64,000 nucleotides of DNA from Cribrihabitans marinus (GTDB taxonomy: Bacteria; Pseudomonadota; Alphaproteobacteria; Rhodobacterales; Rhodobacteraceae). Numbering within the stretch: position 1 is the stretch's first letter; the number at the start of each line of letters is the position of its first letter. This document shows positions 17,755 through 26,538 of the stretch, one piece after another. The notes below the pieces were generated by a model that was not told the origin of the DNA, ran no database searches, and was given only the letters and a program-made list of their open reading frames with translations. The position numbers and the translations under genes are program-made. The stretch is from NCBI RefSeq assembly GCF_900109035.1, contig NZ_FNYD01000003.1:310001-374000 (forward strand), read 5' to 3'.

Positions 17755-19641
17755 TTATTCGTACATTTCCTCGATCAATGCGCTGTGACGGCGTTCGACA
17801 TAGGCGCGCTTGAGCTTCATCGTCGCGGTGAGTTCCTCGTCCTCGGCGGTCAGCAGCACGTCGATCAGGCGGAAATCCTTGATCTGTTCGACCCGCGCGA
17901 ATTCCCGGTTCACCTCGTCCAGTTCGGCCCCGATCAGCGCGCGCACCTCGGGGGCGGCGCATAGCGAGGCAAAGCTGGAGAACGGCACCTTGTTGTCCTG
18001 AGCGTATTTCTCGACATTCTCCTGATCAATCATGATCAGCGCGGTGAGGTATTTTCGTCGGTCGCCGATGATCACCGCGTCCGAGATGTAATGCGAGAAT
18101 TTCAGCCGGCTCTCGATTTCGGCGGGTGTGATGTTCTTGCCGCCCGCGGTGATGATGATGTCCTTGAGCCGCCCGGTGATCGTGACATAGCCATCTTCGT
18201 CGATGCGGCCGATATCGCCGGTGCGCAGCCAGCCATCCTCGGTGAACGTCTCGGCTGTCTTGTCGTTGTTGCGCCAGTAGCCCTGGAAGTTGTTGAGGCC
18301 GAAGGTCTGGATCTCGCCATCCTCGGCGATGCGCATCCGGTATCCCGGCACCGCGCGCCCGATCGTGCCGATCCGGTTGTCCTGCGGCGTGTTGATCGAG
18401 GCGATGCCGGCGGTTTCGGTCATGCCGTAGCCCTCGACCAGCGGCACGCCGATGGCCCAGTACCAGCGCAGCAATTCGGGTGAGATCGGTGCCGCCCCGG
18501 TGCCGCCGCGCCGCATCCGGTCAAAGCCCAGCATCCGCCGCACGTTGCGCAGCACCAGCCAGTCCCACAGCCTGTAGTTCAGGGCGGTGATGGCGGGAAG
18601 CGGTTTGCCATCAGCCAGATAACCGGCACGCCTCATCCCCGCCTTCAGGGCCGCGCCGAAGGCCAGCCGGCCCAGCGGCGTGGCCTCCTGCGACAGGATG
18701 CGCACCTGTGAATAGATCTTCTCCCACACGCGCGGCACGGCGGTGAAGGTCGAGGGCGACACTTCCTGTAGGTTGGCAAAGACCGTCTCGGGGCTTTCGG
18801 CGAAATTCACCGTGGCCTTGGTGGCCAGCGGGAAATAGATCGACACGTCGCGTTCCAGGATATGGCAGAGCGGCAAGAAGCAGAGCTGTTCGTCCTCGGC
18901 CTGCGAGGGCAGCCCGTGCAGGCCGGCGGTGATCGCGGCCAGGATGTTCTCATGGCTCAGCATCGCGCCCTTGGGATTGCCGGTGGTCCCGGATGTATAG
19001 ATCAGCAGCGCGGTGTCCTGCGGCTGTGCCTTGTCGATTTCGGCCTCGAAGGCACCGGGCGCCTCGGCTTCGGCCCGCTTGCCGATGTCATAGAGGGCCT
19101 CGACGGTCAGGCATTTGGGGTGATCCAGCTCGTGCAGCCCCTCGTCATCGAGGATGACCACATGCGACAGCCCCGGCATCCGCGTCTCGGCCTGCAGGAA
19201 CTTGTCCAGCTGCTCCTCGTTCTCGACGACCAGCACCCGGCTGTCGCTGTCATTGACCAGATAGGCCAGTTGCTGCGCCGAATCCGTGGTGTAGACGCCC
19301 GAGGCGATGCCGCCGACGCATTGGATGCCCAGGTCGAACCACGGCCATTCCTTGCGGTCCTCGCTGAGGATCGAGACCACCTCGCCGCGCGTCAGGCCCA
19401 GGCGGCGCAGGGCCAGCCCGATCCACTTGGCGCGCTGCCAGTAATCCGCCCAGCTGTAGGCCTGCCAGATCCCCAGCTCCTTCTCGCGATGCGCCGTGCG
19501 CGGGCCCAGCGCCGCGCAGCGTTGCCGGAACAGGGTCACGATCGTGTCGGCGCCGTCCACCATCACCGGCTGTTGCACAGGGTCGGCATTGACGCTCACG
19601 CCGTTGATCACGGTCTGGTCGGGCAGGGGGCGTGCGGGCAT
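17755..19641 (-). CDS. AMP-forming long-chain acyl-CoA synthetase (FadD/FAA1-like)
   Basis: A 628-residue adenylate-forming ligase. The P-loop L-I-Y-T-S-G-T-T-G-N-P-K-G (about residues 180-192), motif G-Y-G-M-T-E-T (about 400-406), and the hinge region around G-R-L-K-D-I-I-I-T-A-G-G-K-N (about 515-528) are visible. It would make acyl-CoA from a free acid and ATP in the cytoplasm. The ATG at 19641 is preferred over an in-frame GTG at 19647, because GGAGG stands 5 bases before the ATG and would overlap the GTG. It sits between the Liv ATPase and the binding-protein gene, so import and CoA activation are made together. Confidence 0.92.
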   Translation of the reverse strand: MPARPLPDQTVINGVSVNADPVQQPVMVDGADTIVTLFRQRCAALGPRTAHREKELGIWQAYSWADYWQRAKWIGLALRRLGLTRGEVVSILSEDRKEWPWFDLGIQCVGGIASGVYTTDSAQQLAYLVNDSDSRVLVVENEEQLDKFLQAETRMPGLSHVVILDDEGLHELDHPKCLTVEALYDIGKRAEAEAPGAFEAEIDKAQPQDTALLIYTSGTTGNPKGAMLSHENILAAITAGLHGLPSQAEDEQLCFLPLCHILERDVSIYFPLATKATVNFAESPETVFANLQEVSPSTFTAVPRVWEKIYSQVRILSQEATPLGRLAFGAALKAGMRRAGYLADGKPLPAITALNYRLWDWLVLRNVRRMLGFDRMRRGGTGAAPISPELLRWYWAIGVPLVEGYGMTETAGIASINTPQDNRIGTIGRAVPGYRMRIAEDGEIQTFGLNNFQGYWRNNDKTAETFTEDGWLRTGDIGRIDEDGYVTITGRLKDIIITAGGKNITPAEIESRLKFSHYISDAVIIGDRRKYLTALIMIDQENVEKYAQDNKVPFSSFASLCAAPEVRALIGAELDEVNREFARVEQIKDFRLIDVLLTAEDEELTATMKLKRAYVERRHSALIEEMYE

Positions 19642-19643
19642 CG

Positions 19644-20417
19644 TCACCTCCAGGTCTTCCGGCGCTTCCAGCGGCGGGCCTCGCGCGTCCCGTCCTCCTG
19701 CACGCCCAGATAGAAGTTCCGGATGTCCTGCGACTGCATCAGCGTGTCGGCGGGGCCGTCCATGACGATGCGGCCCAACTCCATCACATAGCCGTCATGG
19801 GCCAGCTCCAGCGCGGCGGCGGCGTTCTGCTCGACCAGCATCATGGTCATGCCCTGTTCGGCGTTCAGCCGCCGCAGGATCTCGAAGATTTCCTGAACCA
19901 GCAGCGGCGACAGGCCCAGGCTCGGTTCGTCCAGCAGCATGATGCGCGGCCCGGCCATCAGCCCGCGCCCGATGGCCAGCATCTGCTGCTGGCCGCCGGA
20001 CAGGGTGCCGGCCTCCTGGTCGCGGCGCTCGGCCAGGATCGGGAAATAGGAGAACACCAGGTCGCGGTCGCGCATCACCTGCGCCTTGTCCCGCACCGAA
20101 TAGCCGCCCAGCGTCAGGTTCTCGTTCACCGACAGGAGCGGAAACACCTCGCGGCCTTCGGGAACATGCACGATGCCGCGCTGCACGATCCGGTGCGGCT
20201 CCTGCCCCTGGATCTCGTCGCCGTCGAAGCTGATGGTGCCCTTTTCGGGATCCATGACGCCCGAGACGGTCTTCATCAACGTCGTCTTGCCAGCGCCATT
20301 GGCCCCCAGAATCGACACGATGCGCCCCTCGGCCACGTCCAGCGACACGCCGCGCAGCGCCATGATCGGGCCATAGAAGCTTTCGACATTGCGGATCTTC
20401 AGCACCGGGTCGCTCAT
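19644..20417 (-). CDS. Liv-type ABC transporter ATP-binding protein (LivF subclass)
   Basis: A 257-residue ABC ATPase with Walker A G-A-N-G-A-G-K-T-T near residue 38, signature L-S-G-G-Q-Q-Q-M near 137 and Walker B I-M-L-L-D-E-P-S near 157. The LivF-type features V-E-S-F-Y-G-P-I-M-A-L and V-P-E-G-R-E-V-F-P are present. The start ATG at 20417 overlaps the LivG-type stop by ATGA, and its own stop lies 2 bases from the acyl-CoA synthetase start, implying tight translational coupling across the operon. Confidence 0.92.
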   Translation of the reverse strand: MSDPVLKIRNVESFYGPIMALRGVSLDVAEGRIVSILGANGAGKTTLMKTVSGVMDPEKGTISFDGDEIQGQEPHRIVQRGIVHVPEGREVFPLLSVNENLTLGGYSVRDKAQVMRDRDLVFSYFPILAERRDQEAGTLSGGQQQMLAIGRGLMAGPRIMLLDEPSLGLSPLLVQEIFEILRRLNAEQGMTMMLVEQNAAAALELAHDGYVMELGRIVMDGPADTLMQSQDIRNFYLGVQEDGTREARRWKRRKTWR

Positions 20418-21178
20418 GCCGGATGCCCCAGATAGGCCTCGATCACCGCCGGATGCGCCTGCACCTCGGCTGGCGTGCCCAAGGCCAGCTGCGCGCCGTC
20501 GGCCATCGCCAGAACCCGGTCGCAGACCTGGCCCACCAGCCCCATGTCGTGTTCCACCATCAGGACGGTGATGCCCATCTGCCGCCGGATGTCCTCGATC
20601 CACCAGCGCAGGTCGCTGGTCTCTTCCACCGAGAGCCCCGAGGCCGGCTCGTCCAGCAGCAGCAGCCGGGGATCGGTGGCCAGCGCGCGGGCCATCTCGA
20701 CCACCTTGCGCACACCATAGGGCAGCCCCGCGATCATCTTGTCGCGATAGGGCTGAAGGTCGAGGAAGTCGATGATCTCCTCGACCCGCTCGCGGTTCTC
20801 GACCTCCTGGCGGCGCACGGCCGGGGTGAACAGAATCTCGGACAGGATATTGCTGCGGCGGTGGCGGTGGCGGCCGACCAGCAGGTTCTGCAACACCGTG
20901 GCATGGTCGAACAGCTCGATATTCTGGAAGGTGCGCGCGACGCCCAGGGCGGCCACATCGCTGGACCGCACCGCCAGCAGGTCATGCCCGTCGAAACGCA
21001 GCGCGCCGGATTGCGGCGTGTAGAAGCGCGAGATCAGGTTGAACACCGTGGACTTTCCCGCCCCGTTGGGCCCGACAATGGCAAAGATCTCGCCGGCGTC
21101 GACCGCGAAGGACAGGCGGTTCACGGCGGTCAGACCGCCGAATTTCAGGGTGACATCCTCGACCGCCAGCAGACTCAT
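20414..21178 (-). CDS. Liv-type ABC transporter ATP-binding protein (LivG subclass)
   Basis: A 254-residue ABC ATPase: F-G-G-L-T-A-V-N-R-L near residue 13, Walker A G-P-N-G-A-G-K-S-T near 37, the LivG marker A-R-T-F-Q-N-I-E-L-F near 83, and Walker B R-L-L-L-L-D-E-P-A-S-G-L-S near 165. The usual L-S-Y-G-x-Q-R signature is replaced by L-P-Y-G-V-R-K, which is tolerated in this subclass. The start is set by the ATGA overlap with the upstream LivM-type gene. Confidence 0.9.
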   Translation of the reverse strand: MSLLAVEDVTLKFGGLTAVNRLSFAVDAGEIFAIVGPNGAGKSTVFNLISRFYTPQSGALRFDGHDLLAVRSSDVAALGVARTFQNIELFDHATVLQNLLVGRHRHRRSNILSEILFTPAVRRQEVENRERVEEIIDFLDLQPYRDKMIAGLPYGVRKVVEMARALATDPRLLLLDEPASGLSVEETSDLRWWIEDIRRQMGITVLMVEHDMGLVGQVCDRVLAMADGAQLALGTPAEVQAHPAVIEAYLGHPA

Positions 21179-22272
21179 TTCAGCCGCTCCGTCCGCAGAT
21201 AGGTCTTTTGCCGCTTGAACATGTCCTTGCGGTAGAAGGGAAACAGCTCGAACCAGGTGCGGATCTTGAGCCATCGGCCATAGAGCCCCATCGGCTCGAA
21301 CAGCAGGAAGGCGATCAGGATCATGCCGAAGACGCCGAACTCGAGCCCCGGGATGGCGACGCTGCCGCCGCCGGTGAGCGGGGCCAGCCATTCCTTGGCG
21401 ATGGACAGGAACTGCGGCAGGAAGCCGATGACGATGGCGCCCAGAAAGGCCCCGTGGATCGAGCCCAGCCCGCCGATCACGATCATCATCAGAAGCTGGA
21501 TCGAGATCACCACGCTGAAGGTCTCGTTGTTGAAGGCGCCCGCGAACAGCCCCATCAGCGCACCGGCCCAGCCGGTGACCATGCAGCTGAGGCCGAAGGA
21601 CACTGCCTTGGTGCGGGCGATGTCCACGCCCATCGCCTGTGCCGAGACCTCGCTGTCGCGCACCGCGATGAAGCTGCGGCCCAGCGGCGCGCGCAGCAGG
21701 TTGATGTAGCCCAGCGTGACCAGAACCACGACGGCAAGGGTCAGCCAGTAGAACGGCGCGGGGGTGCCCCAGCGGTCGACCATCACGCCGAAAAGGTTGA
21801 TGGGTGGGGCGTATTTGCCCGAGACGCCGCCGGTCCAGGGCTCGCTGAGGACGATGATGTCGTCGGTCAGGATCGACAGGGCCAGGGTGAAGATCGCCAG
21901 ATAGATGCCGTGCAGGCGCAGGGCCGGAATGGCAATGAGCGCGCCCACCACCCCGGTGACCAGCCCGGCCAGCGGAAAGGCCAGCAGGAACGGCAGCCCG
22001 GCCTCGAGCAGGATGATGTTGGCATAGCAGCCGCAGGCCAGGAACGCCGCGTGGCCCAGGCTGGCCTGCCCGGTATGGCCGGTCAGCACCATCAGGCCCA
22101 GCCCCGCGACGGCCCAGATCAGCACGTTGGTCAACTCGCCCAGATAGAAGGCGTCCAGCAGCCAGGGCGCCGCCACGGCCAGCGCCAGCAGGGCCAGGTA
22201 GAGGCCCAGTTGATACCGGTCCTTCCAGGGGCGGATGTCCTGCACGTAGTCGGTCTTGAAGACGATCCGCAT
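21175..22272 (-). CDS. Liv-type ABC transporter permease (LivM subclass)
   Basis: A 365-residue membrane protein of the branched-chain amino acid permease family. About nine hydrophobic segments occur from residue 25 on, with the conserved G-H-T-G-Q-A-S-L-G-H-A-A-F (about 65-77) and the EAA-like G-R-S-F-I-A-V-R-D-S-E-V-S-A-Q-A-M-G region (about 198-215). The C-terminus is long and basic. It begins 4 bases after the LivH-type stop and ends in an ATGA overlap with the LivG-type gene. Confidence 0.92.
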   Translation of the reverse strand: MRIVFKTDYVQDIRPWKDRYQLGLYLALLALAVAAPWLLDAFYLGELTNVLIWAVAGLGLMVLTGHTGQASLGHAAFLACGCYANIILLEAGLPFLLAFPLAGLVTGVVGALIAIPALRLHGIYLAIFTLALSILTDDIIVLSEPWTGGVSGKYAPPINLFGVMVDRWGTPAPFYWLTLAVVVLVTLGYINLLRAPLGRSFIAVRDSEVSAQAMGVDIARTKAVSFGLSCMVTGWAGALMGLFAGAFNNETFSVVISIQLLMMIVIGGLGSIHGAFLGAIVIGFLPQFLSIAKEWLAPLTGGGSVAIPGLEFGVFGMILIAFLLFEPMGLYGRWLKIRTWFELFPFYRKDMFKRQKTYLRTERLK

Positions 22273-22276
22273 GGGC

Positions 22277-23155
22277 TCAGACCTTCTTGCTGCGCATCTG
22301 GCTGAACAGCCCGTGCGGACGGAACACCAGCACTGCCATCAGAAGTGCATAGGGCACGACCTGGCTGTATCCCGCGGCGATGTAGCGGCTGGCGAAGGGT
22401 TCGATCACGCCCACGATCAGCCCGCCCAGCAGCGCGCCGGGCAGGCTGCCGAAGCCGCCGATCACGGCCGCGGCAAAGGCCTTGATCCCCATCAGCCCGG
22501 TGCTGGGATCGACCGCGCCCTTGGCCGCGAACAGGATGCCCGCGATGCAGGCCACGGCGCCGGCCAGCGCCCAGACCAGCCCCTGAACCCGGCGCACGGG
22601 GATGCCCATGTAGTAGGCGGCCAGCTGGTTCTGCGAGGCCGCCTGCATCGCCAGGCCCAGGCGCGTGCGACTGAAGAAGGCGAACAGGCTGCCGGTCAGC
22701 AGCAGCGTGACCACGATCACCGCCACGTCCTCCAGCCCCAGGACCAGCCCGGCAAGCGCCAGATCGCGACCGGCCAGCGGGTTCTGCAGGGTTTGCGGGT
22801 CATGGCCCCAGATCAGTCCGACGGCGAACCGGATCACGAAGCCCAGCGCGATGGTCAGGATCACCACGGCGGTCTGGCTCTGCCCGAACATCGGCCGGAT
22901 CAGCAGCCGTTCCACCAGATAGCCGAACCCGGCCAGCAACGCGATCGAGACGGGCAGGGCGGCCCAGAAGGGCAGGCCCATATGCTCGGCATTGGTCAGC
23001 CCGATGGTGACGAAGGCGCCCAGCACCATGATGTCGCCCTGGGCGAAATTGACTGCCTCGGTCGCCTTGTAGATCAGCACGAAGCCCAGCGCGATCAGGC
23101 CGTAGACGCAGCCATTCGCCAGCCCGCTGATCAACAGCTGCAGAATCTCCAACAC
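22277..23155 (-). CDS. Liv-type ABC transporter permease (LivH subclass)
   Basis: A 292-residue membrane permease with the LivH start pattern L-Q-L-L-I-S-G-L-A-N-G-C-V-Y-G-L-I-A-L-G and the F-A-Q-G-D-I-M motif near residue 38. No ATG fits; the GTG at 23155 or TTG at 23152 follows GGGAGG by 3 or 6 bases, and the conserved sequence begins right there. An in-frame ATG at 23194 would add 13 non-conserved residues upstream of the ribosome-binding site and is rejected. It forms the channel with the LivM-type protein. Confidence 0.9.
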   Translation of the reverse strand: MLEILQLLISGLANGCVYGLIALGFVLIYKATEAVNFAQGDIMVLGAFVTIGLTNAEHMGLPFWAALPVSIALLAGFGYLVERLLIRPMFGQSQTAVVILTIALGFVIRFAVGLIWGHDPQTLQNPLAGRDLALAGLVLGLEDVAVIVVTLLLTGSLFAFFSRTRLGLAMQAASQNQLAAYYMGIPVRRVQGLVWALAGAVACIAGILFAAKGAVDPSTGLMGIKAFAAAVIGGFGSLPGALLGGLIVGVIEPFASRYIAAGYSQVVPYALLMAVLVFRPHGLFSQMRSKKV

Positions 23156-23215
23156 CGTCCTCCCTGTGGCGGCCGCTCTGCCCGCCGCCGCCACCCTCCC
23201 CGGTGGCCGCGCGCC

Positions 23216-24247
23216 CTAGCCCGGGACGATCATCACCTTTCCATCCGGTTTCTTCAACGATTCTGAAAGTTTGGCCACCACGTCCCGCAGCGGCAGCGTG
23301 TCGGACACGTCGGTGCGCCAGCGCCCGTCGGCAAAGCGAGCCTGCACCTCGCCCACGACGCGCATCTGCTCCTCCGGGGCTGTGTCCATCATCCAGCGGG
23401 TCAGCCAGAACCCCTCGATCCGCTTGCCCATGAAGATCAGCTGGCCGGTCTGGGTCAGTTCGGGATTCTCCGCGCCCAGCTTGCCATAGATGATCCAGCG
23501 CGCGCCGGAGGGCATGGCGGCAAAGACCTGCTCGGAAATCGGGTCCGCCACCGCATCGAGGAACACGCGCGGCTTGAGCGATCCGCACAGATCCGCCGCC
23601 TTGCGGGAAAACTGCGCATCGCCGGTCACCAGCACTTCATGCGCGCCAAGCGCCCGCAGCGGTTCGACCGCCTCCTCGCGTCGCACCATGGCAATCGGTT
23701 TCAGTTCAAGGTCGCGGCCCAGGCTGCACATCAGCTTGCCCAGCTGGCTGGTCGCGGCCGACAGGACGAATGCCTCGCCGGATTGGCGCGCGATGTCGAC
23801 CATCGCCATCGCGGTCATCGGGTTGACGATCTGCGCGGCGCCGTCGGCATCCGAGATGTCGGGGCGCAGCGGGATGCAGGTTCGGGCGTCGGCCAGCGCA
23901 TACTCGGCCCAGGCCCCGGCACCGGCGGCGACAAAGGCCACCCGCTGGTTCATCAGCGCCTCGGCGCCGTCACCGGTGGCCACCACGTCGCCGCAGCCCT
24001 CGAACCCGGCCGGCTGGTCCTTGACGCGCGGCTGGCCGTATTCGCCCTTGATGAAATGCAGGTCCGAGGGGTTGACCGATGCCATGCGCAGCCGGACCAG
24101 CACCTGGCCCGGTCCCGGCTCGGGCCGCGCGATCTCGCGCGCCTCCAGCCACTGGGCGGCATCCTCGATGGCCGGCCCGGTCGCGGTGTCCGAATATCCA
24201 TCATGGCGCTGGACCAGGGCCAGCATCGTTTCGGGCAGGGCGCTCAT
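23216..24247 (-). CDS. Zinc-independent MDR-family quinone oxidoreductase / enoyl reductase-like protein
   Basis: A 343-residue medium-chain dehydrogenase/reductase. The N-terminal GroES-like part contains V-N-P-S-D-L-H-F-I-K-G and a G-F-E-G-C-G-D-V-V-A-T-G segment. The Rossmann part (about 165-300) has the unusual S-A-A-T-S-Q-L-G-K-L nucleotide-binding loop in place of a standard G-x-G-x-x-G. The catalytic and structural zinc cysteines of alcohol dehydrogenases are missing, pointing to a quinone or 2-enoyl reductase. It lies first in the minus-strand Liv/acyl-CoA synthetase cluster with a 60-bp gap. ATG 24247 follows AGG and starts the conserved part. Confidence 0.82.
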   Translation of the reverse strand: MSALPETMLALVQRHDGYSDTATGPAIEDAAQWLEAREIARPEPGPGQVLVRLRMASVNPSDLHFIKGEYGQPRVKDQPAGFEGCGDVVATGDGAEALMNQRVAFVAAGAGAWAEYALADARTCIPLRPDISDADGAAQIVNPMTAMAMVDIARQSGEAFVLSAATSQLGKLMCSLGRDLELKPIAMVRREEAVEPLRALGAHEVLVTGDAQFSRKAADLCGSLKPRVFLDAVADPISEQVFAAMPSGARWIIYGKLGAENPELTQTGQLIFMGKRIEGFWLTRWMMDTAPEEQMRVVGEVQARFADGRWRTDVSDTLPLRDVVAKLSESLKKPDGKVMIVPG

Positions 24248-24378
24248 GGGCGCACCTGCGATCGGATCTCGACGGTGATGTCTCGGGATATGATCGACAT
24301 GGGCGCTCCACTGTTTCTCGGTTGGTGACGGCACGAGATCACGGGGCCGCGCGGGATGTCAAACCGTCCTGCGCGTAA

Positions 24379-24410
24379 ATCGGCCAGCCCGTGCGAACGG
24401 GCCGGCCGAT
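24379..24410 (-). terminator. Terminator hairpin after the Ala-rich membrane-anchored protein gene
   Basis: ATCGGCCAGCCCG (24379-24391) and CGGGCCGGCCGAT (24398-24410) form a 13-bp stem with one mismatch and a 6-base loop, 10 bases past the stop codon of the minus-strand gene. A short T-rich stretch follows on the minus strand. The spacing and stability fit an intrinsic terminator, also separating it from the MDR gene downstream. Confidence 0.65.
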
Positions 24411-24420
24411 ACAGGTCACG

Positions 24421-25242
24421 TCAGGCGTTGATCAGTTCCTTCAGCTTGGCCAGCGACTCGGCGAAGCTGTCGGGGTTGTCGCGCATCTCGGCCAGCAGCT
24501 CCTTGGCCCGGTCCATCACCTCGGAACTCAGGTCGCGCTCTTCGAGCATCGCCAGCGCCTTGTCATAGTCGAAGCCTTCCTTGGTGAAGGCGCCGATCTC
24601 GCCCAGCCCGCCGGTCAACCCGAGGCCGGGCTCGCCAAGGGTTCCGGTCGTCTGATCGGTGAGGCCGGCCAACGCGTCCGAGCCCTGGTCGATGGCGTCG
24701 CCGAGCGACTCGGACAATGTGTTCGTATCGGTCCCGGTTGCAGGCTCGGTTGCCTCACCCGCCGTGCTGGCCGTTTCGTCCGCGGCGCCCGCACCGGGCT
24801 CCGTCGTGTTTTCGGCCTGCGCGCCGTCTTGATCTGCCGTTTCGGAGACGGCGTCGGCAATGGAACCTGCGGCGTTGTCCGCGCTTTCGGTCACCTGATC
24901 CGCCGTCTCGGCCAGGGTGTCGGCGGCGATCTGCGCCGCTTCTTCCGCGCCGGTGGCAAGATCCTCGGCCGCTTCGCTGGCTTCCTGAGCGGCGGTTTCG
25001 GTGGCTTCGGCGGCGTCGTCGGCGGTGCCGCTGATCGCGTCCGAGGCGGATTCCGCCGCCTGCGTGGCCTGGTCGACAAGGCCCTGCGGTTCGGTCTCCA
25101 CCGCGTCTTCGGCGGTTTCGGAAACCGTCTCGGTGGTGGTCTGCACGGCCTCCTCAAGGCTGGTGCCGGTCTCGTTGAGGTAGAAATAGCCGCCAATGCC
25201 CAGCACGGCGACCGCGATTACGGCTAGAACTGTCTTGTTCAT
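24421..25242 (-). CDS. N-terminally anchored Ala/Glu/Thr-rich repetitive protein, function unknown
   Basis: A 273-residue protein. Residues 5-22 form one hydrophobic helix (a signal anchor; no clear cleavage site). Residues 30-185 are very rich in Ala, Glu, Thr, Asp and Ser, in degenerate 7-to-11-residue repeats of the type A-x-x-A-A-E-x-A-x-D/E, which should form long amphipathic or coiled-coil helices, as in LEA-like or apolipoprotein-like proteins. The C-terminal 50 residues are a different, charged helical segment (Y-D-K-A-L-A-M-L-E-E-R-D and K-E-L-L-A-E-M). I do not recognise a characterised family. The ATG follows GGGAG by 6 bases. A possible stress-sigma promoter lies upstream, so a stress or desiccation role is conceivable but unproved. 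Confidence 0.8.
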   Translation of the reverse strand: MNKTVLAVIAVAVLGIGGYFYLNETGTSLEEAVQTTTETVSETAEDAVETEPQGLVDQATQAAESASDAISGTADDAAEATETAAQEASEAAEDLATGAEEAAQIAADTLAETADQVTESADNAAGSIADAVSETADQDGAQAENTTEPGAGAADETASTAGEATEPATGTDTNTLSESLGDAIDQGSDALAGLTDQTTGTLGEPGLGLTGGLGEIGAFTKEGFDYDKALAMLEERDLSSEVMDRAKELLAEMRDNPDSFAESLAKLKELINA

Positions 25243-25264
25243 GTCTGACTCCCGGACTTTCTTG

Positions 25265-25300
25265 TGTAACGGATATGGTTACGCTCCGGTTCCCGTTACA
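25265..25300 (-). promoter_or_regulatory. EcfG-like promoter within an inverted repeat upstream of the Ala-rich protein gene
   Basis: On the minus strand GGAAC (25289-25293) and CGTT (25268-25271) are separated by 17 bases, matching the alphaproteobacterial general-stress sigma (EcfG) consensus GGAAC-N16/17-CGTT. The -10 is about 26 bases before the start codon, a plausible distance. The same bases are part of an 8-bp perfect inverted repeat, TGTAACGG (25265-25272) and CCGTTACA (25293-25300). Whether this host carries EcfG is unknown; many Rhodobacterales are reported to lack the system. Confidence 0.4.
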
Positions 25301-25467
25301 GCGGAAAATCTGGAAACCCGATTTCACGACCGATGGTTAGGCTGAATCCCGCTAAGGCCGATTGCCAGGCACGCGGGATCTCGCCAGTGTCCGGGCGGGC
25401 CGCTCATCGGTTCTGGTGAGGTGTCGGTTTTCGCTTGGCCTGTGTTCGCGGTCCAAGCGCCCGGCCG
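25301..25467. other. Short intergenic region between the Ala-rich protein and small membrane protein genes
   Basis: About 170 bases with no open frame of convincing composition and no strong hairpin. It separates the small membrane protein gene from the stress-like promoter. I see nothing further in it. Confidence 0.4.
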
Positions 25468-25734
25468 TCAGACCGTCGCACCCTTGTGCCGGATCGCGCA
25501 GCCGACCAGGGCGGCGGCGATGCCGACAGCGATGGCGATGGCATATTCCGGAAATGTCGCGTGGGTCGGGCGCATGCCGCCGAACAGCAGCATTTGAACC
25601 ACGCCGATGCCGGCCCCGAGGATCACCGCGACGATCCAGTTGCGCGTCGCCATGCCAAGCGCGAGGCCGACAATCCCGGGCAGGCTGAGGATGTTGCCGC
25701 CGACGGTGCCGAGGAAGTCGAGAAAGCCGAGCAT
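25468..25734 (-). CDS. Small integral membrane protein, unknown function
   Basis: An 88-residue hydrophobic protein with probably three membrane helices (about residues 14-28, 32-50, 60-80), Gly-rich with G-A-G-I-G-V-V-Q-M. A Shine-Dalgarno GAAAGG precedes the ATG at 25734. It lies 66 bp downstream of napC on the same strand and so could be the last gene of the nap transcript, but it resembles no known Nap subunit (NapE is shorter, single-helix). Codon usage is like the neighbours. Function unknown. Confidence 0.65.
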   Translation of the reverse strand: MLGFLDFLGTVGGNILSLPGIVGLALGMATRNWIVAVILGAGIGVVQMLLFGGMRPTHATFPEYAIAIAVGIAAALVGCAIRHKGATV

Positions 25735-25800
25735 CTGTGTGAACCTTTCTTTTAGTAGTTCGCGCCGCCCCGACCGGGTCGGGGCGGCGGTGTCGCGTGG

Positions 25801-26514
25801 TCAGTCCTTGCCGATCGCAAGGTAGTCCCTGATGGCCGCGATATCGATCGTTGTCGGTGCCCCGACCGCGGCGCTCTGCTCGCCTGCGATCTCGTCCACG
25901 ATCTTCTGGTATTCCTCCATGTAGCCGGGCGCGAGATCATGGGCGATGCCCTGGTGGCAGTCGATACAGGTCATGTTCTCGTCGATCGCCTTCTGGTGGC
26001 TTTCGCCGGCCCGCGTCTCCTGAAGGGTGAAGTCCATGTATTCCAAGGCGTGGCAGTTGCGGCATTCGCGGCTGTCGCTCGCCTTCATCTTGCGCCAGAC
26101 CGCCGAGGCCATCTTGAGGCGGTGTTCCTCGTATTGTTCGGGCGTCGAGATGGTGCCGACCACCTCGTGATAGACGTCCTTGACCGCCATGATCTTGGCC
26201 TTGACCTTGTACTGCCATTCATGCGGCACGTGACAGTCCGAACAGATCGCGCGCACACCGGAATGGTTGTTGTAATGGACCGTCTCGCGATACTCGCCGA
26301 GGTTGGTCTCCATCGTGTGACACGAGACGCAGAACTCCTCGGTATTGGTCAGATCCATCGACCAGTTGAAGGCGCCCCAGAACAGGATGCCGGCAATGAA
26401 CCCCGCGATCAGCAGGAAACCCATGCTGATTACCCCGGTCGGGCTCCAGAACCCGTTCCAGAGGCGGCGGATCAGGCCCTTGCGCGGCGGCTTGGGATCC
26501 GAAGGATTTGACAT
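25801..26514 (-). CDS. napC: NapC tetraheme cytochrome c, quinol dehydrogenase for periplasmic nitrate reductase
   Basis: A 237-residue NapC/NirT-family cytochrome. One N-terminal membrane anchor (about residues 26-48) is followed by four C-x-x-C-H heme motifs at Cys62, Cys91, Cys151 and Cys183. NapC takes electrons from quinol at the outer face of the inner membrane and passes them to NapB. It is the last nap gene recognised, 24 bp after napB, as in the usual ABC order. The length matches the family (about 200-240). Confidence 0.96.
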   Translation of the reverse strand: MSNPSDPKPPRKGLIRRLWNGFWSPTGVISMGFLLIAGFIAGILFWGAFNWSMDLTNTEEFCVSCHTMETNLGEYRETVHYNNHSGVRAICSDCHVPHEWQYKVKAKIMAVKDVYHEVVGTISTPEQYEEHRLKMASAVWRKMKASDSRECRNCHALEYMDFTLQETRAGESHQKAIDENMTCIDCHQGIAHDLAPGYMEEYQKIVDEIAGEQSAAVGAPTTIDIAAIRDYLAIGKD

Positions 26515-26538
26515 GGTGTTACCTCCCGCAATCTTTGG

